A DNA stretch of 64,000 bases, taken from the NCBI RefSeq assembly GCF_030929555.1, contig NZ_JAVFVT010000001.1:1-64000 (forward strand), in the 5' to 3' direction. Both the position numbers and the translations under genes were made by a program. The stretch is from Paenibacillus sp. LHD-117 (GTDB taxonomy: Bacteria; Bacillota; Bacilli; Paenibacillales; Paenibacillaceae). Positions 52,290 to 60,715 of the stretch are shown here, piece after piece. Every line of letters begins with the position of its first letter. Within the stretch, counting starts at the first letter, position 1. The notes under the pieces are model-generated. The model did not search any database. It was not told where the DNA came from and saw only the letters and a program-made list of their open reading frames with translations.

Positions 52290-52321
52290 TTTCATTCGGT
52301 GGGAGGAGAGGAGAGAACCAC

Positions 52322-53833
52322 ATGAATAATCAAAAACCAATATTGGATATGCAAGGCATCCACAAAAGATTTACAGGTGTCGTAGCGCTGAACGACGTTC
52401 GTTTCCGTCTGTTCCCTGGAGAAGTTCATGCGTTGATGGGAGAGAACGGTGCAGGCAAATCAACGTTAATTAAGGTGTTGACCGGCGTTCATGAAATTGA
52501 TGAAGGAACTGTCATGTTGGAAGGAAAGCAGCTTCACATCAGCAGTCCTCTTGAGGCTCAGGATGCAGGGATTACGACGGTATACCAAGAGGTGAACCTT
52601 TGCCCGAATCTAAGTGTGGCAGAGAATATCTTTATCGGCAGGGAACCGCGCAAATTCGGGCGTATCCGCTGGAAAGAGATGAACCACCGAGCGGAACAGC
52701 TATTGAAAGAGAGATTAAACCTCTCAATTGACGTTACTCTACCTTTGGATTCTTATTCGGTGGCCATCCAGCAGCTTGTCGCGATTGCGAGGGCTTTGAA
52801 CATTTCGGCAAAAGTTCTTATTCTAGACGAGCCCACGTCTAGCTTAGATACAAACGAAGTACGTGAGTTGTTCGCCGTCATGAGAAAGCTGAAAGAGCAG
52901 GGTCTAGCGATACTGTTCGTTACTCATTTTCTTGATCAAGTCTACGAAATATCGGATCGGATCTCGATTCTGAGAGGCGGAGAATTTGTTGGCGAATATA
53001 TGGCTGACGATTTACCGCGAATCGACCTCGTTCTGAAGATGATCGGCAAAGATTTGCAGCTGCTTGCCGAACTGCCGCAGTCTGGTGCAAAGGAAACGAC
53101 AAAAAAGGGCGAGAAGTTCTTGCATGCAAGAGGCTTAGGCCGCAAGGGAGCGATCGAGCCGTACGACCTCGACATAGACCGCGGCGAAATAATCGGGTTT
53201 GCGGGACTGCTAGGATCAGGCCGTACCGAGTCTGCGCGATTATTATTCGGCGCCGATAAGTCGGACTCCGGAGAACTTAGGATCATCGGAAATGACGGCA
53301 AGGTCGATTCCCCAAGACAAGCTATTCAGCAAGGCATTGCGTTCTGCTCCGAAAACCGCAAGACGGAGGGAATTATTGCCGATCTAACCGTAAGAGAAAA
53401 TATTATTCTCGCTTTGCAAGCAAGCCGTGGTTGGATCCGGACCATATCCCGTAAGCGGCAAGATGAGATAGCCGATGAGTACATCAAAGCGTTAAATATT
53501 AATCCGAAAAATCCGGAACAGCTCATACGTAATTTAAGCGGCGGCAATCAACAGAAGGTTCTTCTGGCGAGATGGTTGCTCATGGAACCGAAGCTTCTCA
53601 TTCTGGATGAACCTACGCGAGGCATTGATATTGGCGCCAAAGCAGAAATCCAAAAGCTTGTTTTGGCATTGTCTCGCAAAGGCATGTCCGTGTTGTTCAT
53701 CTCGTCGGAGATGGAAGAAGTACTTCGAGTCAGCAATCGCGTCGCCGTCCTGCGAGATCGTCAGGTCGTGAAGATGATGGATTCGAATGAGCTGAGTCAC
53801 GAAAACGTCATGAAGGCAATAGCGGGAGGGTAA
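52322..53833 (+). CDS. ytfR: CUT2 sugar importer ATPase with two ABC domains (YtfR-like)
   Basis: 503 residues. First ABC domain: Walker A GENGAGKST, the degenerate signature YSVAIQQLVAIARAL typical of CUT2, Walker B VLILDEPTSSLD. Second domain: degenerate Walker A GLLGSGRTES, intact signature LSGGNQQKVLLARWL, Walker B LLILDEPTRGIDIGA. This asymmetric tandem is characteristic of the MglA/RbsA/YtfR group. ATG 52322 has AGGAGAG upstream. It powers the two permeases that follow. Confidence 0.92.
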   Translation: MNNQKPILDMQGIHKRFTGVVALNDVRFRLFPGEVHALMGENGAGKSTLIKVLTGVHEIDEGTVMLEGKQLHISSPLEAQDAGITTVYQEVNLCPNLSVAENIFIGREPRKFGRIRWKEMNHRAEQLLKERLNLSIDVTLPLDSYSVAIQQLVAIARALNISAKVLILDEPTSSLDTNEVRELFAVMRKLKEQGLAILFVTHFLDQVYEISDRISILRGGEFVGEYMADDLPRIDLVLKMIGKDLQLLAELPQSGAKETTKKGEKFLHARGLGRKGAIEPYDLDIDRGEIIGFAGLLGSGRTESARLLFGADKSDSGELRIIGNDGKVDSPRQAIQQGIAFCSENRKTEGIIADLTVRENIILALQASRGWIRTISRKRQDEIADEYIKALNINPKNPEQLIRNLSGGNQQKVLLARWLLMEPKLLILDEPTRGIDIGAKAEIQKLVLALSRKGMSVLFISSEMEEVLRVSNRVAVLRDRQVVKMMDSNELSHENVMKAIAGG

Positions 53834-53839
53834 ATCGAC

Positions 53840-54880
53840 ATGTGGAACCGGATTTCGAAGCATCATCTGTTTTGGCCGCTTATGGTACTTGCGGCGCTTC
53901 TCATGTTCAATTTGATTTATAAACCTGGTTTCTTCTCAATACGCATTCAGGGAGGACACTTGTATGGTAGCTTAATCGACATATTGAATTATGGTGCGCC
54001 TCTGATGCTGGTCGCAATCGGTATGACGCTCGTTATTGCAACAGGAGGTATCGACCTTTCTGTAGGATCAGTCGTGGCGATATCAGGCGCAGTTGCTTGC
54101 TTGATCGTCAGTAAATCAGCTGACCAGAACGCCTTTGGTGCCGTTCTGACTGCGATTGCCGTCTCGTTGGCACTCTCGGTCGTATTCGGATTATGGAACG
54201 GCGCATTGGTCGCGGGAGCAGGAATGCAGGCCATTATTGCTACCTTGATTCTAATGGTTGCCGGTCGTGGGATTGCACAGCTAGTAACAGGCGGTCAAAT
54301 TATTACAGTTTCGAGCGACCGTTACGAATTTATTGGCGCCGGCTGGCTGGCCATGTTGCCATTTTCAATTTTTATAGTCGCAGCCGTCTGGATTGCGGCA
54401 GCTTGGTTGACGAGACGAACGGCGCTCGGTCTGTTCATTGAATCAGTCGGCTCCAATTCGACTGCAAGCCGGCTTGCAGGTATACGTTCGCGTACGGTCA
54501 TTTTAGCCGTTTATATTTTCTGCGGGTTATGTGCCGGTCTGGCTGGTTTAATCTTGAGCTCGAATGTATCGAGTGCCGACGGCAATAATGCGGGTCTTTG
54601 GTACGAATTGGATGCTATTCTGGCTGTCGTCATTGGGGGCACGTCCTTGAATGGCGGACGATTCTATTTGTCTGGAACGATTGTCGGAGCTTTGATCATT
54701 CAGACGTTGACAACAACCATCTACATGATCGGTGTTCCGCCTGAAATTACGCTGGTTGTCAAAGCATTTGTTGTATTTGCCGTTTGCCTGGTACAATCCT
54801 CGAAATTCCGCAGCGTTCTAGCGAGCAAGTGGAAGAAGCGCCGCTACCCGGTGGAAAGAGGGGTAACGCAAAATGGTTAA
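53840..54880 (+). CDS. ytfT: CUT2 permease (YtfT-like)
   Basis: 346 residues, 8-10 predicted membrane helices. Motifs IGMTLVIATGGIDLSVGSVVAISG and VVIGGTSLNGGRFYLSGTIVGA are diagnostic of RbsC/YtfT permeases. The short C-terminal tail is basic. Starts 6 nt after the ATPase and overlaps the next permease by 8 nt; the order SBP-ATPase-permease-permease matches ytfQRT-yjfF. Confidence 0.9.
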   Translation: MWNRISKHHLFWPLMVLAALLMFNLIYKPGFFSIRIQGGHLYGSLIDILNYGAPLMLVAIGMTLVIATGGIDLSVGSVVAISGAVACLIVSKSADQNAFGAVLTAIAVSLALSVVFGLWNGALVAGAGMQAIIATLILMVAGRGIAQLVTGGQIITVSSDRYEFIGAGWLAMLPFSIFIVAAVWIAAAWLTRRTALGLFIESVGSNSTASRLAGIRSRTVILAVYIFCGLCAGLAGLILSSNVSSADGNNAGLWYELDAILAVVIGGTSLNGGRFYLSGTIVGALIIQTLTTTIYMIGVPPEITLVVKAFVVFAVCLVQSSKFRSVLASKWKKRRYPVERGVTQNG

Positions 54881-55838
54881 AAAACAATTTTTGCCTATCT
54901 TAGTGACGATAGGATTGTTCCTGATCGTGTTCATGGCCGGCGCATTCCGTTATACGGGATTCTTTTCACTACAAGTAATTACTAATTTACTTATCGACAA
55001 CGCTTTTCTGTTAATCGTGGCAGTCGGCATGACATTCGTTATCGTATCTGGCGGAATTGATTTGTCCGTCGGTTCCATGGTAGCACTTACTACGATGTTA
55101 TCCGCCACTTTAATCGAACAAGGTTGGCCGCCTTTAGTGGTCATTCCACTTGTTCTCGCGATAGGCAGCTTGTTCGGCTGGGCAATGGGAGCGATCATCC
55201 ATTATTTTGATATTCAGCCGTTTATCGTTACGCTCGCCGGTATGTTTTTGGCAAGAGGCCTGTGTTATGTGATTAGCATTAATACCATTACGATCGATAA
55301 TCCTTTCTATCGAGAAATGGCACAGACGAAAATTCAACTGCCAGGCGGGAGCTTTATATCCATCAGTGTCTTAATCGCGCTTGCCGTCGTAGCAGTTGCT
55401 ATATACCTCGCTCATTACACAAGATTTGGACGAAATACCTATGCGCTTGGCGGAAGTGAGCAGTCAGCTATGCTGATGGGTCTTCCTGTTGCTCGAACGA
55501 AAATTCTCGTGTACGTATTTAGCGGATTCTGCTCAGCGCTTGGCGGCGTTGTATTCACTTTCTATATGCTCTCAGGCTACGGCCTTCATGCCGTCGGATT
55601 AGAACTAGATGCGATCGCGGCTGTCGTAATCGGCGGTACGCTCTTGACCGGAGGCGTCGGATACGTATTGGGTACCGTCTTCGGCGTTTTAATCCTAGGT
55701 CTTATTCAGACGATTATTAATTTCGAAGGTACGCTTAGCTCTTGGTGGACGAAAATTGTAATTGGCGTTCTATTGTTCTTATTTATCATTTTGCAGCGCG
55801 TAATCAATGTAAGGGCTTCCAAAGCGAAGGCAGTTTAG
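54873..55838 (+). CDS. yjfF: CUT2 permease (YjfF-like)
   Basis: 321 residues, 8-10 predicted helices. VGMTFVIVSGGIDLSVGSMVAL and VVIGGTLLTGGVGYVLGTVFG are the family signatures. It pairs with YtfT to form a heterodimeric channel; heterodimeric permeases are unusual in CUT2 and typical of the YtfT/YjfF branch. Overlaps the preceding gene by 8 nt. Confidence 0.9.
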   Translation: MVKKQFLPILVTIGLFLIVFMAGAFRYTGFFSLQVITNLLIDNAFLLIVAVGMTFVIVSGGIDLSVGSMVALTTMLSATLIEQGWPPLVVIPLVLAIGSLFGWAMGAIIHYFDIQPFIVTLAGMFLARGLCYVISINTITIDNPFYREMAQTKIQLPGGSFISISVLIALAVVAVAIYLAHYTRFGRNTYALGGSEQSAMLMGLPVARTKILVYVFSGFCSALGGVVFTFYMLSGYGLHAVGLELDAIAAVVIGGTLLTGGVGYVLGTVFGVLILGLIQTIINFEGTLSSWWTKIVIGVLLFLFIILQRVINVRASKAKAV

Positions 55839-55987
55839 CATATAATGATGGCTGTCAACGATTATTGCATTCATCCATCATGGCAGTATCTTCGGATCGT
55901 TTAAAAACGATTTCCACAGTACTTGAAGGGCAAATGGATCGTTTCAGAGTCAGTTGAATGTCATAGACGTGTAGAGGTGAGGGCTTC

Positions 55988-57043
55988 ATGAATAGGAAGT
56001 TGGGTAAACAGACCATTTTGCTTATTCTGACTTTTGTCTTGTCTATAGTTACCAGCTGTGACAATGCTGGAAGAAACCAGGAGAGCCATAATCCTGTCGT
56101 TACAGGTTCAAGTGAGCCTTTGCATGCAACGATCGAACCAAACAATTGGGCTAATGGCGATCAACCAATTGTGCTTGGCTTCTCCCAGCTTGGATCGGAA
56201 AGTGATTGGCGCAGAGCAAATAGCCGATCGATTCAAGAAGCAGCAGAAGAAGCAGGCATTAAATTGCTATTCGAGAACGCGGAGCAGTCTCAGGAGAAGC
56301 AATTCGAAGCTATTCGTAGTTTTATCGAGCAGAAGGTTGATGTCATTGCATTCTCGCCTGTAATTGAATCAGGATGGGAGCCGATCCTTCAAGAAGCAAA
56401 GATCGCAGGCATTCCGATTGTACTGGCCGATCGTGCTGTGAAAGTGGAGGATCCCTCTCTATACGTCACGACAATCGGAGCCGACTTTTATGAAGAGGGT
56501 ATGAAGGCAGGCAAATATTTATTGGATAAGCTTAGAGATGAACCAGGCCCCATCAATATTGTAGAATTGCAGGGCACGGAAGGATCATCCCCGACAATCG
56601 AACGAGGGAATGGCTTTCGAGATGTGATTCAAGTGAGAAAGGATCTAGTGATTCAACGAGCCGAACCCGCAGATTTTACGGTCGAACAAGGAAAGGCAAT
56701 AATGCGTTCGTATTTGCAGGAAATGGGGAGCGAAATTCGCGTATTGTATGCTCATAACGACGATATGGCGATCGGCGCCATTGAAGCGATAGAGGAATAT
56801 GGCCTTCAACCTGGAAAGGATATCGTCATCATATCCGTTGATGGTACGCGAAAAGCTTTCGAACTGATGGTAGAAGGTAAAATTAATTGCATTGTCGAAT
56901 GTAATCCATTGTTCGGTCCCATCATCATGCAAGCAGTGCGCGAAATTATGGATGGTCGTAACTTGCCTAAACGGATCGTTCCGCAGGAGAGTGTATTTAC
57001 TGAAGATGCAGCTAAGAAAGAAGCGCCGAACCGGCAATATTAA
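55988..57043 (+). CDS. Second YtfQ-like sugar-binding lipoprotein
   Basis: 351 residues. Signal segment with lipobox SIVTSC (Cys about 22). The fold parallels the first YtfQ-like protein throughout (GFSQLGSESDWRRANS, SPVIESGWEPILQEAK, VELQGTEGSSPTIER, YAHNDDMAIGAIEAI), and by eye roughly half of the residues match. Changes in likely ligand-contact positions (GWRTAN to DWRRAN, AIDR to TIER) suggest a related but different sugar. It follows the permeases by 149 nt and has its own terminator, so it may be an alternative binding protein for the same channel. Confidence 0.88.
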   Translation: MNRKLGKQTILLILTFVLSIVTSCDNAGRNQESHNPVVTGSSEPLHATIEPNNWANGDQPIVLGFSQLGSESDWRRANSRSIQEAAEEAGIKLLFENAEQSQEKQFEAIRSFIEQKVDVIAFSPVIESGWEPILQEAKIAGIPIVLADRAVKVEDPSLYVTTIGADFYEEGMKAGKYLLDKLRDEPGPINIVELQGTEGSSPTIERGNGFRDVIQVRKDLVIQRAEPADFTVEQGKAIMRSYLQEMGSEIRVLYAHNDDMAIGAIEAIEEYGLQPGKDIVIISVDGTRKAFELMVEGKINCIVECNPLFGPIIMQAVREIMDGRNLPKRIVPQESVFTEDAAKKEAPNRQY

Positions 57044-57047
57044 CATG

Positions 57048-57074
57048 AGCCCGCATGTTTGTGACATGCGGGCT
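57048..57074 (+). terminator. Terminator after the second YtfQ-like gene
   Basis: Perfect 11-bp stem AGCCCGCATGT/ACATGCGGGCT with a 5-nt loop, 4 nt after the stop. The following T-run is poor. Confidence 0.6.
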
Positions 57075-57160
57075 TATGCTATATCTGAGTATAAATCATC
57101 ACTATTATTGAATTTCGAAATAACAAGTAAAGGATAGGCAATAATATCATTTATTGCACC

Positions 57161-57190
57161 TTGCATAAATGAAAAGATGTTTTGGATAAT
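57161..57190 (+). promoter_or_regulatory. Candidate sigma-A promoter of the orphan lipoprotein unit
   Basis: TTGCAT (57161-57166) and GATAAT (57185-57190) with 18-nt spacing, about 58 nt before the start codon. Good positions but two weak bases. Confidence 0.4.
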
Positions 57191-57247
57191 GGAGTTTATA
57201 CAGCTCGTTATGTGTGAACAGATCTCAAAGAAATGAGGTTGTATTCT

Positions 57248-58927
57248 ATGCGGGTATCGAACGTTCGTAAAGTCGGCTTAATACTTTTGAATATAGTTTT
57301 GTTTAGTTCCTTGTTATCGACTTGCGCAAATCAGAATAGCGGAATTTCGCAGATTGACGAAGATAAAACGGGAGGCATTCATCAGGAAATAGGACTTGAT
57401 AAGTATGATCCTCCAATCCAGGTTTCTTTTGTAAGAGAAACGAGCTCTGGATTAGACAATCTACTCAAAGATCTCCCTGGCCAAACTCTGGAGGATAACA
57501 CTTGGAGTCGACTATATGAGGAGATATTGGGTATTCAAATCGACTATGAATGGACAGCAAAGGGTAATCTCTATTATCAAAAATTAGGTGTTGCCTTAGC
57601 CTCAGGTAATATTCCGGATGTCGTTAGAGTAAATGCCCAGCAGCTTAGATTGCTTAGCAACGTAGGTTTGATTCAAGATATGACAGAAATTTACGAGCAG
57701 TTCGCTACGCCGCTTACGAAACGAATTCTGGGTCTGGAAGGATCCGCTCCATTCGACGCCTCAACGATCGACGGCAAATTAATGGCGATACCCGAAACAG
57801 GTTCTTCCATAGAAGGGGCACAGTTTCTGTGGATTCGTACGGATTGGCTTGAAAACCTCGGCATGAAGCCTCCCAAAACAATGAGGGAATTACTGGAAAT
57901 TTCGAAAGCGTTTACAGAAAAGGATCCAGATCAAAATGGAATGTACGATACTTACGGGCTCGCCGCCACGCAATATTTGTGGGATCCTGTTATGGGTTTA
58001 ATGGACTTCATGGCAGGTTATCATGCATTTCCGAATCTGTGGCTAAAGGATGAGTCCGGGAAGCTTATATTCGGCGGCATTCAACCTGAAGTGAAGACAG
58101 CGCTGCAAGTATTGCAAGACATGTACCGAAATGGTCAAATAGATCGCGAATTCGGTCTGAAGAGCGGCGATAAAGTGAAAGAGGACGTAGCAGCAGGAAA
58201 ATTAGGTATGCTATATGGCGAACAATGGGGATCATTTCTTGTACAAACAAGCAGAGAAAAAAATCCTGAATCTGAATGGCGATCATTCCCAATTGTTTCC
58301 GCGACGGGTAATCCGCCAAAGGTTCCATTGCGATTCAGCACCCATCAGTTTCTAGCCGTCAATAAAGATTATGAACATCCTGAAGCCATTGTGAAAATGA
58401 TTAATCTGCATTTAGAGAAAAATTGGGGGGAAACCGCCGAATACGAAAAATATTACAGTTCTCCGCTCCCAATCTGGCAGCTCTCTCCCGTAACGCCCTA
58501 TCCAGCAAAAAAAAATCTGGATGCTTATCGACAATTGAATGAAGCTCGACAGACAGGAGATTATTCAAAGTTAGATTATGAGGCAAAAGCGATTCAAAAA
58601 AATATCGAAACGTATTTGGCTGGAGGCCCCGGTAAAGATTCAGGATGGGGATGGGAACGAACGTATGGTCCAACGGGTGCTTTTGCTATCTTGGATAAAT
58701 ACGAAAAAAATGGTCAATTGCTATATGAAAACTTTGTGGGTGCCCCTACGGAAACGATGATCGATAAGGAATCCGTATTGCACGACCTGCAGTTGAACGC
58801 CTATATTAATATCATTCTGGGGAGACCAATCAGTGAATTCGATCAATTTGTTACGGAATGGAAAGATCTTGGCGGTGATAAAATTACGGAAGAGGTTAAC
58901 GATTGGTTCTCTAAAAAAAATTCGTAA
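57248..58927 (+). CDS. Orphan CUT1-type solute-binding lipoprotein
   Basis: 559 residues. Lipobox LLSTC (Cys about 24), then a long SBP of the LplA/YtcQ kind (ASGNIPDVVRVNAQQLRLL, LMAIPETGSSIEGAQFLWIR, GKLGMLYGEQWG, YGPTGAFAILD). ATG 57248 has GAGGT 9 nt upstream; ATG 57233 is possible. No permease genes are adjacent. Instead a YesM/YesN pair follows 36 nt later, so it may serve as a sugar receptor for that kinase or as an extra binding protein for a distant importer. Confidence 0.88.
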   Translation: MRVSNVRKVGLILLNIVLFSSLLSTCANQNSGISQIDEDKTGGIHQEIGLDKYDPPIQVSFVRETSSGLDNLLKDLPGQTLEDNTWSRLYEEILGIQIDYEWTAKGNLYYQKLGVALASGNIPDVVRVNAQQLRLLSNVGLIQDMTEIYEQFATPLTKRILGLEGSAPFDASTIDGKLMAIPETGSSIEGAQFLWIRTDWLENLGMKPPKTMRELLEISKAFTEKDPDQNGMYDTYGLAATQYLWDPVMGLMDFMAGYHAFPNLWLKDESGKLIFGGIQPEVKTALQVLQDMYRNGQIDREFGLKSGDKVKEDVAAGKLGMLYGEQWGSFLVQTSREKNPESEWRSFPIVSATGNPPKVPLRFSTHQFLAVNKDYEHPEAIVKMINLHLEKNWGETAEYEKYYSSPLPIWQLSPVTPYPAKKNLDAYRQLNEARQTGDYSKLDYEAKAIQKNIETYLAGGPGKDSGWGWERTYGPTGAFAILDKYEKNGQLLYENFVGAPTETMIDKESVLHDLQLNAYINIILGRPISEFDQFVTEWKDLGGDKITEEVNDWFSKKNS

Positions 58928-58963
58928 TCTTGACCATCAACAAGAGGCAACGGAGGCGTTCAT

Positions 58964-60715
58964 TTGTTCAAATTTCCTGTTCTTTCCTTGCGCAACTCGA
59001 TCTTCGCGCGTTTGGTACTCACTTATCTTGTCGTTGTGCTTCCCATCATCTTGCTGGGGCTCTATCTCTACAATTGGAGTTATACAAACGCCAGTCAAGA
59101 CATATCCAGGGCTACAGTGAAGCAATTAGACTATTATTTGGATGGTTTAAATCGTGAGGTCGAATGGATGGAACTTCAATTGTTCAATTTAGTCGATGAT
59201 GGAGAGTTAAAAAAAATTTCCGCGACATGGGTACTGATGGACCCTACTGAGCAAAAGGCTAGTCTAGGGGACCTTCTTCACCGATTGACCATTTTTCAGA
59301 ACGGCAGCTCCTATATAAAAGATATCTATGTTCACTTTCGTACAATCCGAAAAACAGTTTCGACTTCGAATGCCGTGCAATCTTTCGATGAGATTCGATT
59401 TAATACCTTTCGAGAATTCACAAGTCCAAATAAGAATAGATTGATCCTTTGGGAGAACGATCTTCATCTCAGCGCTGCTAAGCAGAGCGGAAAAAAAGGA
59501 GAGGAGCCGATACTACTTATCCATATTGATCTGGATAGCGAGAAAATTCGGAAATCGCTCCATCAGATCAATATTTACCCCGATAGCGAGTCTCTACTCA
59601 TCTCCGAGGAGACCGGCTTTACAATTGGCAGCCAATCGGACATTGACCCAGAGATTCGCGAATTCGTGCAACTAGCCGATGCAAGGCAAAGTAGTGAATT
59701 TCAAATGACGATGCACGGGAACAATTATCATTTGAATAAGGTTTATTCCGAGTCTTTAGGAGTATCGGTCGGAACTTATCTGCCAGAAGAAACCGTTAAA
59801 CGCCCGCTTGGAATGTTTTATAATTGGGCTTTTTTGTTTGCTCTAGTATCGCTGCTTGCGATTATCATCTTCTCATTTTCATCCTACAGATTCATACATC
59901 GCCCGATTCTGTATCTGGTGCAAGGATTTAAGCGTATGGAGGGGGGCACTCTTGATACGCCAATCGAATATGAGAGGAAGGATGAATTCGGTTATTTGTA
60001 TACTCGATTCAACCATATGCAGAATAAACTGCAAAGTTTGATCGAACAGGATTTCAAACAAAAAATGATGATGCAGAAGGCGGAACTAAAACAACTGCAA
60101 TCCCAAATCAACCCTCACTTCTTATACAATAGTTTTTTTATCCTTAATTCACTAGCTAAAACCGGAGATGTCGACCGTGTCGAATTATTCACCAACATGC
60201 TGGGCGAATATTTTCGATTCATTACGCGGAACGGTGAAGATCATGTTCTTCTTTCAGAAGAGACGAAGCATTCACGGATGTATACAGAAATACAAAAGCT
60301 TAGATTTTCTAGGCGTATTCAAGTAAGCTTCGATGAATTACCGCAGAATATGGAGCGTATAAGAGTGCCGAGGCTGATTATCCAACCCATAATCGAGAAT
60401 GCTTATGAACACAGTCTAGAGAAGATGGCAGAGGAAGGGCTTCTGCGCGTATCGTTCGAAAGAAAGGATTCCGAAGCTCTGATCACCATTGAAGATAACG
60501 GCAGCAGTCTGACCGATTTCGATATAGAAGAACTAAAAAATAAATTGAATGATACAGCTAATTCGTATGAAATGACAGGAATAATCAATATTCATCGCCG
60601 CCTTGTGCTGACTTTCGGAGAGGGCAGCGGATTATTTTTGTCTAGAAGCGAGCTGAATGGGCTGAAAGTTATCATTCGGATAAAGCAGGAGGAGGAGGGA
60701 ATCGACTATGTATAG
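58964..60715 (+). CDS. YesM-type sensor histidine kinase (orphan lipoprotein locus)
   Basis: 583 residues. Membrane helices about 17-37 and 285-305, extracellular sensor between, HAMP (about 308-360), phospho-acceptor QINPHFLYNSFFILNS (His about 385). The HATPase domain has IIENAYEHS and IEDNGSS, but the G2 box is degenerate (MTGIINIHRRL instead of G-x-G-L-x-N). TTG 58964 has CGGAGG 6 nt upstream. Overlaps the regulator by 8 nt. Confidence 0.88.
   Translation: MFKFPVLSLRNSIFARLVLTYLVVVLPIILLGLYLYNWSYTNASQDISRATVKQLDYYLDGLNREVEWMELQLFNLVDDGELKKISATWVLMDPTEQKASLGDLLHRLTIFQNGSSYIKDIYVHFRTIRKTVSTSNAVQSFDEIRFNTFREFTSPNKNRLILWENDLHLSAAKQSGKKGEEPILLIHIDLDSEKIRKSLHQINIYPDSESLLISEETGFTIGSQSDIDPEIREFVQLADARQSSEFQMTMHGNNYHLNKVYSESLGVSVGTYLPEETVKRPLGMFYNWAFLFALVSLLAIIIFSFSSYRFIHRPILYLVQGFKRMEGGTLDTPIEYERKDEFGYLYTRFNHMQNKLQSLIEQDFKQKMMMQKAELKQLQSQINPHFLYNSFFILNSLAKTGDVDRVELFTNMLGEYFRFITRNGEDHVLLSEETKHSRMYTEIQKLRFSRRIQVSFDELPQNMERIRVPRLIIQPIIENAYEHSLEKMAEEGLLRVSFERKDSEALITIEDNGSSLTDFDIEELKNKLNDTANSYEMTGIINIHRRLVLTFGEGSGLFLSRSELNGLKVIIRIKQEEEGIDYV

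Noticed and set aside
55845-55881. ATGATGG/CCATCAT inverted repeat after yjfF as a terminator
   Set aside because: The stem is only 7 bp with a 23-nt loop and no T-run.
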